A program made the position numbers and the translations under genes. A stretch of DNA of 64,000 nucleotides, taken from the NCBI GenBank assembly GCA_022511465.1, contig JAFLRM010000005.1:1-64000 (forward strand). Reading direction: 5' to 3'. Of this stretch, positions 44,340 through 53,965 are shown piece by piece (position 1 is the first letter of the stretch; every line of letters starts with the position of its first letter). Source of the stretch: Acetatifactor sp. Lineage in GTDB: Bacteria; Bacillota; Clostridia; Lachnospirales; Lachnospiraceae. The notes under the pieces are model-generated. The model saw only the letters and a list, made by a program, of their open reading frames with translations. It did not search any database and was not told the origin of the DNA.

Positions 44340-44415
44340 GAAACTCTTCCCGCTCAATCTGCCACTTTCTCATTCTTCAGTCATAACGTGGCTTTTATTA
44401 AATATCAGTCGTTAT

Positions 44416-45570
44416 TTACCCCCGAAACAGCTCGTCCACGGCATTGACCTTATCTACCACAAAGCGATAGGGGCTCAGATGAAGCAGTCCCCTGTGAAAT
44501 GTTCTCATAAGAACGGCCCGTGCCATATCTACCAAAACACCCACAATAAACACAACTATCACTGCAAACAGCGTCCGCAGAAGAAGTTCTGCCACACTTT
44601 GGATCCGACCGGCTCCAAACCACAGCTGCCACTGGTAGCGCACACCCATGTTTTCATGAAGCAGATACACTCCTAGTGTGTAGGGTGCAATGCGATTGAC
44701 CGATTCGGTCATTTTCTTCGGCAAACGGATCAAGCGGAACACACCGAACATTCCCACCGAAGCTAAAAAGGGAAGAAGGTGATTATATTCAATAGGCACC
44801 TTGATAATGTGCTCCAAACTGCCCGTCCTAAGATACAGCAGCCTGAGTGCCATAAGCTCCACAAAGGTCGCCGCACAGCCCAATAGATACAGACAGAGTG
44901 CTACCCCTTTTCTCTTAAGGAAAGGAACTCCAAAACGCCGGATATAGGCCGCCGTCATAAACACACACAGATACCACAAGACATCGTAACCCTGTCCATC
45001 CATCTCCAGTCTGGCAGGAAGGATGGATTTGAGGAGGCAGAATGTAAAGAGCAAAAGACACAACACCGCCTTTATCTGCTGCCTGCTCATGCTGCGCGCC
45101 GCCATGCCAACTAACGGCAACAGCAGGTATAAGAACACGTACGCTGTCATAAACCAGTAATGTCCCATGATCACCGGAAAACCCAGGGTGAGCAGATAGT
45201 GAATGCTAAACTCCTCCGCGGGATAAATGCCAAAGCCGGCCGCAAGAAGTCCCACAGCCACTGAGTACACCCACACTTGCAGATAGAGACCAATCAGCCT
45301 GCTCAGCTTGAAGGAGGAAGTACACAGAAAGTAACCGCTGATCAGCATATACACATTCACGGCCACAATGCAGAAAATCTCCAGCACCCACGCTGCAAAT
45401 CCCACACTGCCCATAGATTCCTCCGACAGATTTCCCAGAATGTCGCCTTTTCCCAGAAAGTGCAACACCACTACCATCATCATTGCCACACAACGGAGAA
45501 GCTCCAAATTCGCCATGCGGGGCCTGCTATTTTTTGCCCTTTCTACACTTATTTCCTCAGACATACTCAT
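44416..45570 (-). CDS. Acyltransferase 3 (OafA/YrhL-like) family protein
   Basis: A 384-aa integral membrane O-acyltransferase with about ten transmembrane helices. The family signature at the N-terminus is NLELLRCVAMMMVVVLHFLGKGD with the functional His. A later YMLISGYFLC stretch and HYWFMTAYVFLYLLLP also match. It would acylate an exported sugar or glycan. The ATG at 45570 is chosen; RAxF-type upstream frame from 45660 lacks a ribosome-binding site. Confidence 0.85.
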   Translation of the reverse strand: MSMSEEISVERAKNSRPRMANLELLRCVAMMMVVVLHFLGKGDILGNLSEESMGSVGFAAWVLEIFCIVAVNVYMLISGYFLCTSSFKLSRLIGLYLQVWVYSVAVGLLAAGFGIYPAEEFSIHYLLTLGFPVIMGHYWFMTAYVFLYLLLPLVGMAARSMSRQQIKAVLCLLLFTFCLLKSILPARLEMDGQGYDVLWYLCVFMTAAYIRRFGVPFLKRKGVALCLYLLGCAATFVELMALRLLYLRTGSLEHIIKVPIEYNHLLPFLASVGMFGVFRLIRLPKKMTESVNRIAPYTLGVYLLHENMGVRYQWQLWFGAGRIQSVAELLLRTLFAVIVVFIVGVLVDMARAVLMRTFHRGLLHLSPYRFVVDKVNAVDELFRG

Positions 45571-45693
45571 AAACGCCTCTTTTATATCCTCATATTTTTG
45601 ATAGGAAATTGACTTTGCACCCTTTCTCATTATTCTAGCATGCGGCCAACAATATGTCATTTATTTTTTCTGGGAATAGAAATTAAAGATTTA

Positions 45694-45731
45694 AAGGCGC
45701 GGACTGTCTCTTGACAGCCCACGCCTTTTTT
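45694..45731 (-). terminator. Terminator of the gltBD operon
   Basis: A 15-bp arm pair (AGGCG..GGACTGTC type) around TCTT with two mismatches; T-rich on both sides. It is the only hairpin after the gltD stop at 45747. Confidence 0.75.
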
Positions 45732-45746
45732 GTTTGCACTACGCTT

Positions 45747-47240
45747 TTACTGCACCACCAGATTGGAGTAACCCATCAGGCTCTCGTCCACTGCTCTGGC
45801 GGCTTCTCTGCCCTCGCGGATCGCCCACACTACCAAAGATTGACCCCTGCGCATATCACCGGTGACAAACACATTGTCCACGCTGGTCTGGTACTTGCCA
45901 GCCTCAGTCTTTACGTTGGTACGCTCATTAAGTTCCACGCCGAAGGCCTCTGTTACATACTTCTGAGAACCTAGGAAACCGGCCGCGATCAGCACGATCT
46001 CTGCGTCCAGAACCTTCTCGCTGCCCGCGATCTCCGACATCTTCATACGTCCTGTGTCGGGATCCTTCTCCCAGTTCAGCCGCACGATCTTCACACCTGT
46101 CAGATTGCCCTTCTTATCCTTGATAAACTCCTTCACGGTAGCCTCGTAGAGACGGGGATCCTGGCCGTACACCGCGATGGCCTCCTCATGTCCGTAGTCC
46201 GTCTTGCAGACCTTGGGCCACTCGGGCCAAGGGTTATCCTCCGTACGTTTGTCCGGCGCCTTAGGCATCATCTCCAGAAGGGTCACGGACTTTGCGCCAT
46301 GGCGGATGGAGGTACCCAGACAATCGTTGCCGGTATCTCCGCCGCCGATGATCACCACGTTCTTACCCTTGGTATCCACATACTGCTTATCTGTAAAGTC
46401 AGAGTCCAGCAGGCTCTTGGTGTTGGCCTTCAGGAAGTCCACCGCAAAGTAGATTCCCTTTGCGTCCCTGCCGGGAGCACTTATATCTCTGGGGTTGGAG
46501 GCGCCACATGCCAGGATCACGCGGTCAAAATCGTGAAGCAGCTTATCTGCCCTTACATCCTTGCCCACGTCAGCGCTTGTGACAAAGGTCACACCCTCCT
46601 CCTCCATGATCTTCACCTTGCGGTCTATCACATGCTTCTCCAGCTTCATGTTGGGGATGCCGTACATAAGCAATCCTCCCACGCGGTCGGAGCGCTCAAA
46701 TACTGTCACACTGTGTCCTCTCTTATTCAACTGATCTGCAGCCGCCAGTCCGGAGGGACCGCTTCCAATGACAGCCACCTTCTTGCCGGTGCGCACCTTG
46801 GGCGGCTTTGCGGCCGCATACCCCTCCGCATAGGCGTTCTCAATGATGGCGTACTCGTTCTCCTTGGTGGAGACCGGATCCCCGTTCAGTCCACAAGTGC
46901 ACGCCGCCTCGCACAAGGCGGGACATACGCGGGAAGTGAACTCCGGAAAGTTGTTGGTCTTCTTCAGACGATTGTAGGCCTGCTGCCAGTTACCGGTATA
47001 CACCAGATCGTTCCACTCGGGCACCAAATTGTGCAGGGGACATCCGCTGGCCATACCACAGATCATCATGCCTGCCTGACAAAAAGGTACACCGCACTCC
47101 ATGCAGCGTGCACCCTGAAGCTGTTGCTTTTCCTTAGGCAAATGCTCATGGAACTCATTAAAGTGCTTGATCCTCTTCTTTGGATCCTCAGAGATACTGA
47201 CTTCTCTTTTATAATCCATAAATCCAGTTGGTTTTCCCAT
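45747..47240 (-). CDS. gltD: Glutamate synthase small subunit
   Basis: A 497-aa NADPH-dependent flavoprotein that feeds electrons to GltB. The N-terminal 4Fe-4S region shows CMECGVPFCQ and CPALCEAACTCGLN, the FAD-binding loop is GSGPSGLAAADQLNKRG, and the NADPH site is IIGGGDTGNDCLG. It lies 36 bp downstream of gltB, so both are one operon. AGAGGAG precedes the ATG. Confidence 0.95.
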   Translation of the reverse strand: MGKPTGFMDYKREVSISEDPKKRIKHFNEFHEHLPKEKQQLQGARCMECGVPFCQAGMMICGMASGCPLHNLVPEWNDLVYTGNWQQAYNRLKKTNNFPEFTSRVCPALCEAACTCGLNGDPVSTKENEYAIIENAYAEGYAAAKPPKVRTGKKVAVIGSGPSGLAAADQLNKRGHSVTVFERSDRVGGLLMYGIPNMKLEKHVIDRKVKIMEEEGVTFVTSADVGKDVRADKLLHDFDRVILACGASNPRDISAPGRDAKGIYFAVDFLKANTKSLLDSDFTDKQYVDTKGKNVVIIGGGDTGNDCLGTSIRHGAKSVTLLEMMPKAPDKRTEDNPWPEWPKVCKTDYGHEEAIAVYGQDPRLYEATVKEFIKDKKGNLTGVKIVRLNWEKDPDTGRMKMSEIAGSEKVLDAEIVLIAAGFLGSQKYVTEAFGVELNERTNVKTEAGKYQTSVDNVFVTGDMRRGQSLVVWAIREGREAARAVDESLMGYSNLVVQ

Positions 47241-47276
47241 TTTCTCCTCTCATTCTGCCGCTTTAGCGACTCTAGC

Positions 47277-50200
47277 TCATTTTCTCGTGTTGGCATAGAA
47301 TGCTTCGATCTGTGCCTGCTCCGCGCTCAATCCCTTTTCCTCCATCTGCACGATGGTCTTTAAGACTCTCTCGTAGTCGTGAGGAATGATCTTCTTAAAC
47401 TTGGGCAGATACTCGTTAAAGCTATCCAGGATCTCCTTGCCTTTTGCGGAGTTGGTCAGGGCCACATGCTCCTGGATCATGCTCTTCAGCTCCATCACAT
47501 CATATTTGGAGGTAATCTCAGAGGAGGAAACCATCTCTTTGTTCAGACGCTTATAAAGGTCGTTATCCTCATCCAGCACATAGGCGATACCGCCGCTCAT
47601 ACCTGCTGCAAAGTTCTTGCCGGTGCGGCCAAGGATCACCACGCGGCCGCCGGTCATGTACTCACAGCCATGATCACCGACACCTTCCACCACTGCGTAT
47701 GCGCCGGAATTTCTCACACAGAAACGCTCGCCGGCCACACCGTTAATGAACGCCTTGCCGCTGGTGGCACCGTACATTGCCACATTGCCGATAATAATGT
47801 TCTCATCCGCCTTGAATTTACTTCCCTTGGGCGGATATACGATCAGCTTGCCGCCTGAGAGACCTTTTCCAAAGTAGTCATTGCTGTCTCCCACAAGCTC
47901 CAGCGTCAGCCCTTTGGGGATAAATGCACCAAAGGACTGTCCACCCGCGCCGTTGCACAGGATGCGGTAAGTGTCTTCCTCCACATCGCTGCCCAGCTTG
48001 CGGGTAATCTCACTTCCCAAAATCGTTCCGAAGGTGCGGTCCGTGTTGGATACGTCCACCTCAATACTTCTCTTCTGCCCTGCGTTTATCGCTTTTCCAA
48101 GCTGCTTTAACAGCACTTTCTCATCCAGCGTCTTCTCCAGTTCAAAATCGTACACCTGCTTGGGATCGAAGGTTACCTTCTCGCTGGTTCCCTCGTAGGG
48201 GTTTGCCAGAATCTGAGACAGATCGATCTGCTTCTGGCTGGGACTCAAGTTCTCCTTCACTTTTAAAAGGTCGGTTCTTCCCACCAGCTCATCCACAGTC
48301 TTCACACCCAATTTGGCCATATATTCGCGGAGTTCTTCCGCAATAAATTTCATAAAGTTCTCCACGTACTCCGGCTTGCCCTTGAAATTCTTGCGTAGCT
48401 CCGGATTCTGAGTGGCAACACCCACCGGACAGGTGTCCAGATTGCAGACTCTCATCATCACGCAGCCCATGGTCACTAAGGGGGCGGTGGCAAATCCGAA
48501 CTCCTCAGCGCCCAGCATCGCCGCAATCGCTACATCCCGGCCGCTCATCAGCTTTCCGTCCGTCTCAATGCGAACTTTGTTACGCAGTCCGTTCATGATC
48601 AGGGTCTGGTGGGTCTCCGCAAGGCCCAGTTCCCAGGGGAGGCCCGCGTTATGGATGGAAGTGCGGGGAGCTGCTCCGGTACCGCCGTCGTAACCGGACA
48701 CCAGAACCACCTGCGCGCCGGCCTTGGCAACACCCGCGGCGACAGTACCCACACCTGCCTCCGACACCAGCTTTACAGAAATACGGGCATCTTTATTTGC
48801 ATTTTTCAGATCATAGATCAACTGCGCCAGATCCTCAATGGAGTAAATATCGTGATGAGGCGGCGGAGAGATCAGGGACACACCGGGGGTGGAGTGTCTG
48901 GTCTTGGCGATCCAGGGGTATACCTTGCCTCCAGGCAGATGCCCTCCCTCGCCGGGTTTCGCACCCTGGGCCATCTTGATCTGAATCTCCTTAGCACTGA
49001 CAAGATATCGGCTGGTGACGCCAAAACGTCCGCTGGCCACCTGCTTGATGGCGGAGCACCGATCCAGCCCGTCAGGGCCTACGGTCAGTCTCTCAATATC
49101 CTCACCGCCCTCTCCGGAGTTACTCTTTCCGTGCAGGCGGTTCATGGCGATCGCCATGGTCTCATGGGCTTCCTTGGAGATGGAACCGTAGGACATGGCT
49201 CCGGTCTTAAATCGGGTGACGATGGACTCCACCGACTCAACCTTCTCCAAGGGCACTCCCTTCTCCGGGTACTTAAAGTCCATCAGCCCTCTCAGGTTCT
49301 TGATGGAATTCTCGTCGTTCACCATGGCGGTGTACTGCTTGAACATACCGTAATCACCGCGCTTGGTGGACTCCTGAAGCATATGAATGGTGGCGGGATT
49401 GTACAGATGCTCGTCGCCACCGCTTCTGGACTTGTGATGTCCGGGGCTGTCCAGAGTCAGGTCGCTTGCAAGTCCCAGCGGATCAAAGGCCATGGAATGC
49501 AGATCGTCCACATCCTTCTCGATATCCTTAAGAGTAAGACCGCCCACGCGGCATACTGTATTGCTAAAGTACGCGCTGATCACTTCCTCTGCGATGCCGA
49601 CGGCCTCAAACAGCTGGGAACCACGGTAAGACTGAATCGTGCTGATACCCATCTTGGCAGCGATCTTGACGATCCCATGAAGCACTGCATAGTTATAGTC
49701 GTCAACCGCCGCATAGTAATCCTTATCCAACATGTGATTGTCCACCAGCTCCTTGATGGACTCCTGTGCCAGATAGGGGTTGATCGCGCAGGCACCATAG
49801 CCGAGCAGCGTCGCAAAGTGATGTACCTCTCTGGGCTCTCCGGACTCCAAGATCAGGGAGACCCTGGTGCGCTTCTTGGTGCGGACCAGATACTGGTTCA
49901 GGGCGGACACAGCAAGCAGGGACGGCATGGGCACATGGTTCTCATCCACCCCTCTGTCGGAGAGGATCAGCACATTGGTACCTTCACGATATGCGCGGTC
50001 CACTTCCACAAAGAGTCTGTCTATTGCTCTCTCCAGACTGGTATTCTTATAATAAGTAATGGGAATGACCTCGACGTGGAAGCCTTCCACCTTCATATTC
50101 TTGATCTTCAACAGGTCCGTGTTGGTCAGGATCGGATTGTTGATCTTAAGCATATTACAGTTTTGTGGTGACTCCTCCAGCAGATTCCCATCTGTTCCCA

Positions 50201-51824
50201 CGTAGACCGTCGTGGAGGTCACAATCTCCTCACGGATACAGTCGATGGGCGGATTGGTCACCTGGGCGAACAGCTGTTTAAACGAATTAAATAACGGATG
50301 GTGTGTTTTAGACAATACCGGCAGCGGAGTATCCACACCCATCGCCGCAATGGCCTCCCCACCGTTCTTCGCCATGGGAAGGATGCTCTGCCGAAGTTCG
50401 TCGTAGGTGTAGCCAAACGCCTTCTGCATCCGTTGACGCTCCTCATAGGTGAACTCCGGCACTCTCTGATTGGGAATCTTTATGTCGTGAAGCTCCACCA
50501 GCTTGCTGTCCAGCCACTCGCCGTAGGGCTGTCTGGAAATATACTGCTCCTTCAGATGCTCATCATCGATCACCTTACCTTGCACGATGTCCACCAAAAG
50601 CATCTTGCCGGGACGCAGTCTCTCTTTCACACGGATCCTGGCAGGGTCGATATCCAATACCCCCACCTCGGAGGACAAGATCAGGGTGTCATCATCCGTG
50701 ATCATATATCGGGAAGGGCGCAGACCGTTGCGGTCCAGCACCGCACCCATAATGTCACCGTCGGAGAACAAAATGGACGCAGGGCCATCCCAGGGTTCCA
50801 TCATGGTGGCATAATATTGGTAGAAATCTCTCTTGGTCTGGGACATAGCCTTGTCGTTTGCCCAAGGCTCCGGTATAGCGATCATCACAGCCAAAGGCAG
50901 ATCCATACCGCTCATCACCAGGAATTCCAACGTATTGTCCAACATCGCGGAATCGGAACCGGTCTTGCTGATCGCGGGAAGAACCTTGTGGAGCTGACCT
51001 TTTAAGTGCTCGGACTCCATATTTTCCTCTCGGGCTAGCATCTTATCGGCGTTGCCGCGAATGGTATTGATCTCACCGTTATGTACCATCAATCGGTTCG
51101 GATGGGCGCGCTCCCAACTGGGATTCGTGTTAGTGGAAAAACGGGAGTGCACCATGGCGATAGCGGACTCGTAATCCTGGCTCTGCAGGTCGGCAAAGAA
51201 AGTGCGCAGCTGCCCCACCAGAAACATTCCCTTGTACACAATGGTCCTGCTGGAGAAGGACACCACATAGGTGTCATCTGAAGACTGCTCAAACACACGT
51301 CTCGCAATGTACAGCCTTCTGTCGAAAGGCAGACCTTTTTCCACGTCCACGGGTTTTTTCACAAACCCCTGCATGATGTAAGGCATGCATTCTACCGCCT
51401 TGTGTCCCAGCACATTGGGGAAAATGGGCACCTCACGCCAGCCTAAAAACTCCAGCCCCTCCTTCTCCACAATGATCTCAAACATCTTCTTAGCCTGATT
51501 TCTGCGAAGCTCCTCCTGCGGAAAGAAGAACATACCTACACCGTACTCCCGCTCCCCTCCGATCTCAATACCAAGCGCCTTGGTCACCTTGGCAAAGAAC
51601 TTGTGAGGGATCTGGGTAAGGATACCCACGCCGTCACCGGTCTTGCCCTCCGCATCCTTGCCGGCTCTGTGCTCCAGATTCTCCACGATCTTCAGAGCGT
51701 TCTCCACAGTGGCGCGGCTCTTTTGGCCGTTAATATTGACACATGCTCCGATACCGCAGTTATCATGCTCAAATTCCTCACGGTAGAGGGGCGCCTGCGG
51801 AAGATTATTTTTCACATCAAACAT
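47277..51824 (-). CDS. gltB: Glutamate synthase large subunit
   Basis: A 1515-aa enzyme that makes glutamate from glutamine and 2-oxoglutarate. The N-terminal glutaminase domain begins after a propeptide of about 22 residues with the nucleophile Cys in [10 protein letters not shown]. The FMN/synthase domain has [11 protein letters not shown] and the 3Fe-4S cysteines [15 protein letters not shown]. The C-terminal beta-helix domain has [27 protein letters not shown]-like repeats. Length is normal. AAAGGAGC precedes the ATG. Regulated by the promoter, hairpin and CodY-like box upstream. Confidence 0.95.
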   Translation of the reverse strand: [1515 protein letters not shown]

Positions 51825-51892
51825 TGCTGTGCTCCTTTCTCTGTCATAATCCGCTGTTAATCGAATGAGCAGCCTGAAATGCTTCGCATTCG

Positions 51893-51940
51893 CGCAAAAA
51901 AAGGTCGCAATGAGCCCTTAAAGCGCTCCATTGCGACCTT
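51893..51940 (-). terminator. Attenuator-like hairpin in the gltB leader
   Basis: GGTCGCAATG and AGC arms (51903-51915) pair with GCT and CATTGCGACC (51924-51937) and are followed on the minus strand by TTTTTTTTG. It begins within about ten bases of the expected transcription start, so nearly the whole nascent transcript is the terminator. It could also end read-through from the gene upstream. Confidence 0.75.
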
Positions 51941-51947
51941 TTCCACC

Positions 51948-51976
51948 ACTATACACCTTTTTTTCCCGTCTGTAAA
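51948..51976 (-). promoter_or_regulatory. Promoter of gltBD
   Basis: TTTACA (51971-51976), 17-nt spacer, TATAGT (51948-51953) on the minus strand. Confidence 0.6.
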
Positions 51977-51992
51977 TAACAACTTTATATGA

Positions 51993-52007
51993 AATTGTCA
52001 GAAAATT
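51993..52007 (-). promoter_or_regulatory. CodY-like box upstream of the gltBD promoter
   Basis: AATTTTCTGACAATT on the minus strand matches the CodY consensus AATTTTCWGAAAATT at 14 of 15 bases. It lies about 20 bp upstream of the -35 box, so activation or an anti-roadblock role is as possible as repression. CodY itself is not in the window. Confidence 0.6.
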
Positions 52008-52090
52008 TGAAAACTTTCACTTTTTCGAGATATAGTCTGTATATTTATCGAATTATTCTTCAATTGATGACTTCAACGTACAATTCCATC

Positions 52091-53941
52091 TTACTCCTCA
52101 AGGAAAATGTTTATTTTTTTATTTAGCGGCCACAGAGTATATCCAATGGCTGACAAAATCCCCACCCAGGTCATGGTAAGAAACAGTCGCGCCTCCCTCA
52201 ATGCAGGCATTCCCCAGTAGGATATTCCTGTCAGAAGCTGTCCACTTTCCGGTTCTCCATTGACGGACAGTCCTCCATACTCTGCCAAAGGCATTTCCCC
52301 GTTGTCTGTCACCCAGACATACACCGGCTGTTCCGTCTCCTTAATCTCCACTGTCAGCCGGTAAGTTTCTCTGGGATTCAACTTCCATTTCACATCGCGC
52401 CTCTGGTAATTACTTTCCCCAAACTTTTCCACCTGATATATCTCCTGATACTCCAGAGTATCTCCTCTCCACAGGGAAACCTCACAGTATCCCGTTTCAC
52501 CACTGCTCTCCAATCCAATATTGAAACCTCGGATCTCCCCAAATGTGGGAGAAAAACTCGTCTCCAAAAATTCATCTTTTGCCATGGAGATCCTTCTAAA
52601 TTGTGCCTGACCATTTAAAACAGACAACTCTTCGCGGGCTGTCCTGCCCAAAGGCACCGACACCGCCATCACCAAAAGAAGCGCCCCTGCCAACACAAGC
52701 CGCCTTCGAAGCGGTACTCTGCGTGGTTTTCTCACACCGGAAACACTGCCAAGCACCATTGCCAGAAACGCCAGTATACTCACTCCAAAAATGCGGTAGG
52801 TAAAATAGTTATGTCCTCTAGTGTGATTACTCAGCACGAAGTACCACACCACGCTGGACAGACCTATCAGCAGATATGCATATCGCTTTGTATCCCTGCG
52901 CGATCCACCCAGATACAGGGGGCGGCATATCCACCAGATGAGCCAGACCGCAAGGATCCAGGCATACACCTTGTACTGATAGTGCTTCCAGTTGATGTAG
53001 ATCGCCTGAAAACGCTCTTCCAGACTTCCGTCCCCCTGCATACCGGAGCGAAAGAAGACCTCGTTGATCGCACTCTCAAAAATATTGCGGCCCAAGACCA
53101 CTGTAGCCAATGTCCACTTCATGATCCACAGTCCTGCATAGCCCACGATCCAGCTGATACCGGAAAATATCACCTCCCGGACCCACACACTCTCTTTCCG
53201 TTCAGCCGGATCCATCACCAGCCACCACACCAGGGGGAAGCCCCATGTAAACAGAGGGTATGTCAGAAGATCAAAATAGCAGGCCGCCATTCCCATTGCC
53301 ATGAAGAAAAAGATATATCTCGATCTTATAGCAAAATAGTCACGCTTCCATAAAAGTATTAAAAGACCTGCATAGGCCACATAAAAAATCCAACTAAACT
53401 GCAGGGACAATGGCAGCGCAACAGGCATGAGCAGCATGTAGGAAGTGAGAAACATGATCACATACCGCATCCCTTTTTCTCTGCCGATGAGAAATACTAA
53501 CGAAAACACCAACAAAAGCTGAATCGCGCAATTTACTACACGAAACTCCTTGTAGTCAAACAGGAGCATTAATGGCCGAAGCAGGGAAACATATCCATGC
53601 CAATAGTAGGTATAGCCTCCTCCCTCCAGATTATAAGCCTCCATAGCGCGCTTCAGAGGATCCCCGCTGCTGTTGTCAAAGGCAGTGTATAACATAACAG
53701 CATCCGTTGCACTATCCAACCCATCCGGCATTAAAAAGGAATTGTAATGGTTCTCATAACGTTCCCCGGAAACCACCGCCCGGGTATAACGTCCCTCCTC
53801 TGCTAACATTGTATATGTGGAAGCGCGGTTTTTCTCATTGATCGGAAGCATATACGCCAATGTCAAAAGAATTGTTGCAATAAAGGTTCCTGCCAAAAGA
53901 ACCAGAAGGCCTTTACCAACTATTTTTCCTATGTCTCTCAT
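52091..53941 (-). CDS. Large membrane protein, tandem paralogue B
   Basis: A 616-aa protein with about 11 transmembrane helices in the first 430 residues, then an extracellular beta-rich domain of about 140 residues (SPTFGEIRGFNIGLESSGETGYCEVSLW) and a last helix. Very similar in order and sequence to the gene at 53966-55843 (for example YWHGYV, LLTYPLFTWGFPL, NIFESAINEVF, GMQG). The topology resembles GT-C or GtrII-type proteins but no catalytic motif is certain. GGAGGACAGG precedes the ATG. Confidence 0.65.
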   Translation of the reverse strand: MRDIGKIVGKGLLVLLAGTFIATILLTLAYMLPINEKNRASTYTMLAEEGRYTRAVVSGERYENHYNSFLMPDGLDSATDAVMLYTAFDNSSGDPLKRAMEAYNLEGGGYTYYWHGYVSLLRPLMLLFDYKEFRVVNCAIQLLLVFSLVFLIGREKGMRYVIMFLTSYMLLMPVALPLSLQFSWIFYVAYAGLLILLWKRDYFAIRSRYIFFFMAMGMAACYFDLLTYPLFTWGFPLVWWLVMDPAERKESVWVREVIFSGISWIVGYAGLWIMKWTLATVVLGRNIFESAINEVFFRSGMQGDGSLEERFQAIYINWKHYQYKVYAWILAVWLIWWICRPLYLGGSRRDTKRYAYLLIGLSSVVWYFVLSNHTRGHNYFTYRIFGVSILAFLAMVLGSVSGVRKPRRVPLRRRLVLAGALLLVMAVSVPLGRTAREELSVLNGQAQFRRISMAKDEFLETSFSPTFGEIRGFNIGLESSGETGYCEVSLWRGDTLEYQEIYQVEKFGESNYQRRDVKWKLNPRETYRLTVEIKETEQPVYVWVTDNGEMPLAEYGGLSVNGEPESGQLLTGISYWGMPALREARLFLTMTWVGILSAIGYTLWPLNKKINIFLEE

Positions 53942-53965
53942 TTCCTGTCCTCCGTCTACAAAAGA

